DNA of 22,932 nucleotides from Smithella sp. (GTDB lineage: Bacteria > Desulfobacterota > Syntrophia > Syntrophales > Smithellaceae): positions 1 through 22,932 of the forward strand of contig JAAZOZ010000048.1 in the NCBI GenBank assembly GCA_012797505.1, in the 5' to 3' direction. Below are positions 21,703 through 22,932 of the stretch, piece by piece (the stretch's first letter is position 1; the number at the start of each line of letters is the position of its first letter). The position numbers and the translations under genes were made by a program. Below the pieces are notes generated by a model that saw only the letters and a list, made by a program, of their open reading frames with translations, made no database searches and was not told the DNA's origin.

Positions 21703-22719
21703 ATGATGAACATGGAAATCGCCGTCATCGTCATCTTTGCATTTTTGACCATTGCGATCCTGATGGCGCGGCCTCTGATCAAAATTCGCCGAATGTCTTC
21801 CGTAACGAACAGGGCGCCGGAACCGCACAAGCCGCAACTAACGCACAACCTTTATCGTCATGTGCGGGCGCTGGCCCACCAGATCGGTTCCAGAAGTCTG
21901 AGCGAATATGATAAGCTGAAGGAGGCGCAAACTTACATTGAAACCGTTCTCAGGGAATCAGGCATACCCTATTCGATTCAGGATTGTCCGGCACATGAAA
22001 AAACCTGCGCCAACATTGTCGTTACTTTTCCAGGCAGCCGACCCCTGCCGCAGAAGATCCTCATCGGAGCTCACTATGACACCATCCCCGGAACGCCGGG
22101 GGCGGATGACAATGCATCTTCTGTTTCCGTCCTCCTGGAAATGTGCCGCGCGCTCAAAAACTCTACTCCGGACAAAACCCTTCAACTCGTTTTCTTCACG
22201 CTCGAAGAACCGCCGTCTTTTGATACGGAGCGCATGGGAAGCCGCGTATGCGCCGGGGAAGCCAGGAAGAATAACGAAGACATTCTGTTGATGATTTGCC
22301 TGGAGATGATCGGTTATTACAGCCCCCGCAAGAACGGGCAGGAATTTCCTCTGCCTTTGATGAATCTGTTTTACTCCGCCGTTCCGGATTTTGTCCTGGT
22401 GGCCGGCGATCTGGCTTCCCGAAAAATGGTGGCGTTCGCCGGCGACTGCATTCGTCGGACATCCGGCCTGCGCGTCGAAACGCTCACGGTTCCTCAATGC
22501 TTTCCCGGAATCAAACTATCCGACCATTCCTCTTTCTGGCGCCGCGGGTATCGGGCAATCATGATTACCGACACCGCGTTTTACCGAAATCCCAATTATC
22601 ACACGCCCATGGACACCATCGACACCCTGGATTTCAAAGCGATGACGGCGCTGTGCGAGACGCTGATAAAAATGGTCCATGAACTCGACGGGCGGCCGGA
22701 CGACGGAAATTGCCGTTGA
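21703..22719 (+). CDS. Membrane-anchored M28 family zinc aminopeptidase
   Basis: The 338-residue protein begins with one hydrophobic helix (about 5-22) and basic residues after it. That is an N-terminal anchor or uncleaved signal with ambiguous orientation. The rest is an M28 (Vps10/aminopeptidase S-like) di-zinc peptidase. The likely metal and catalytic residues are H124 and D126 in GAHYDT, D135 in GADDN, E168/E169 in TLEEP, E201 in CLEMIG and H300 in NYHTPMDT. These enzymes remove N-terminal amino acids or act on small amides such as glutaminyl peptides. The gene follows the amidase fusion by 195 bp on the same strand, separated by element C. ATG 21703 has no clear ribosome site of its own beyond GAGGG in the element's edge; ATG 21706 and 21712 are alternatives. 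Confidence 0.92.
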   Translation: MMNMEIAVIVIFAFLTIAILMARPLIKIRRMSSVTNRAPEPHKPQLTHNLYRHVRALAHQIGSRSLSEYDKLKEAQTYIETVLRESGIPYSIQDCPAHEKTCANIVVTFPGSRPLPQKILIGAHYDTIPGTPGADDNASSVSVLLEMCRALKNSTPDKTLQLVFFTLEEPPSFDTERMGSRVCAGEARKNNEDILLMICLEMIGYYSPRKNGQEFPLPLMNLFYSAVPDFVLVAGDLASRKMVAFAGDCIRRTSGLRVETLTVPQCFPGIKLSDHSSFWRRGYRAIMITDTAFYRNPNYHTPMDTIDTLDFKAMTALCETLIKMVHELDGRPDDGNCR

Positions 22720-22791
22720 TTTCCTTTCCGGAGTCTGATAGAGGATCATATAATCGAGGGGTGTTCATAAGCTGAAACGACTTATCGGCGC

Positions 22792-22932
22792 GAGAGCTTT
22801 GAATAACGGCCATTTCTGTCATTTCGACTTCTTCTTTGTCATTTCGACCGAAGGGAGAAATCTTGAACAAACGGCCATCCTTAAGATTTCTCGTCGCTCA
22901 CGCTCCTCGAAATGACATTTTTCAAAGCTCTC
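22792..22932 (+). repeat. Short inverted-repeat element A, full 141-bp copy
   Basis: The element is bounded by perfect 12-bp inverted repeats GAGAGCTTTGAA (22792-22803) and TTCAAAGCTCTC (22921-22932). It contains GTCATTTCGAC repeats in its left half and CTCGTCGCTCACGCTCCTCG in its right half. No gene lies inside. The last 57 bases equal the first 57 of the window. The features fit a non-autonomous mobile element, but no target duplication or transposase is visible. Confidence 0.85.

Noticed and set aside
1..22932. Circular plasmid or phage-like element
   Set aside because: The ends overlap by 57 bp, but no replication, mobilisation, integrase or phage gene is present, and the gene set is chromosomal housekeeping.

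Overview
The gene content suggests a chromosomal piece of a deltaproteobacterium-like anaerobe (Desulfobacterota, perhaps Syntrophus/Smithella relatives). The pointers are FmdB zinc ribbon, selenoprotein SelD, TrpB2-type tryptophan synthase beta, a rubrerythrin-like diiron protein, an NtrC/σ54 two-component pair and several small intergenic inverted-repeat elements. This placement is inferred from gene content alone. I saw no rRNA, tRNA, CRISPR array or complete insertion sequence.

Layout. 1-1300: a small HExxH protein and an FmdB-type zinc ribbon behind a strong σ70-like promoter, then a terminator and a 186-bp palindromic element. 1321-4475 (minus): a tight operon selD - DHH phosphoesterase - GalT/HIT-like protein. 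selD carries an in-frame UGA with a SECIS-like hairpin, so its real start lies 99 nt upstream of the plain ORF. 4800-6992 (plus): threonine synthase and a DUF1460 cysteine peptidase-like protein. 7108-11706 (plus): a stand-alone CBS protein, a diadenylate cyclase fused to YbbR repeats, CorA, a ferritin-like protein and PlsC. 11758-14941 (minus): an NtrC-type regulator and its sensor kinase. 15220-17016 (minus): a possible 44-aa protein, RarA and a four-cysteine small protein translationally coupled to rarA. 17208-18804 (minus): TrpB2 preceded by a Trp-codon leader peptide and transcription attenuator. 19234-22719 (plus): an unusual fusion (periplasmic binding domain - TM - degenerate histidine kinase - permuted papain-like amidase) and a membrane-anchored M28 peptidase.

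The most notable points are four. First, the trpL-like leader with mutually exclusive hairpins upstream of a solitary trpB2. Second, the receptor/pseudokinase/amidase fusion beside an M28 peptidase. Third, the UGA-containing selD. Fourth, a possible c-di-AMP neighbourhood: CBS protein, CdaA-YbbR fusion and CorA, with a DHH phosphoesterase a few kb away.

Three copies of a short element with GAGAGCTTTGAA / TTCAAAGCTCTC ends are present. One is cut by the left window edge and one ends exactly at the right edge, giving an exact 57-bp terminal overlap. This is most simply a contig broken in a dispersed repeat; a circular molecule is less likely because the genes are housekeeping ones.
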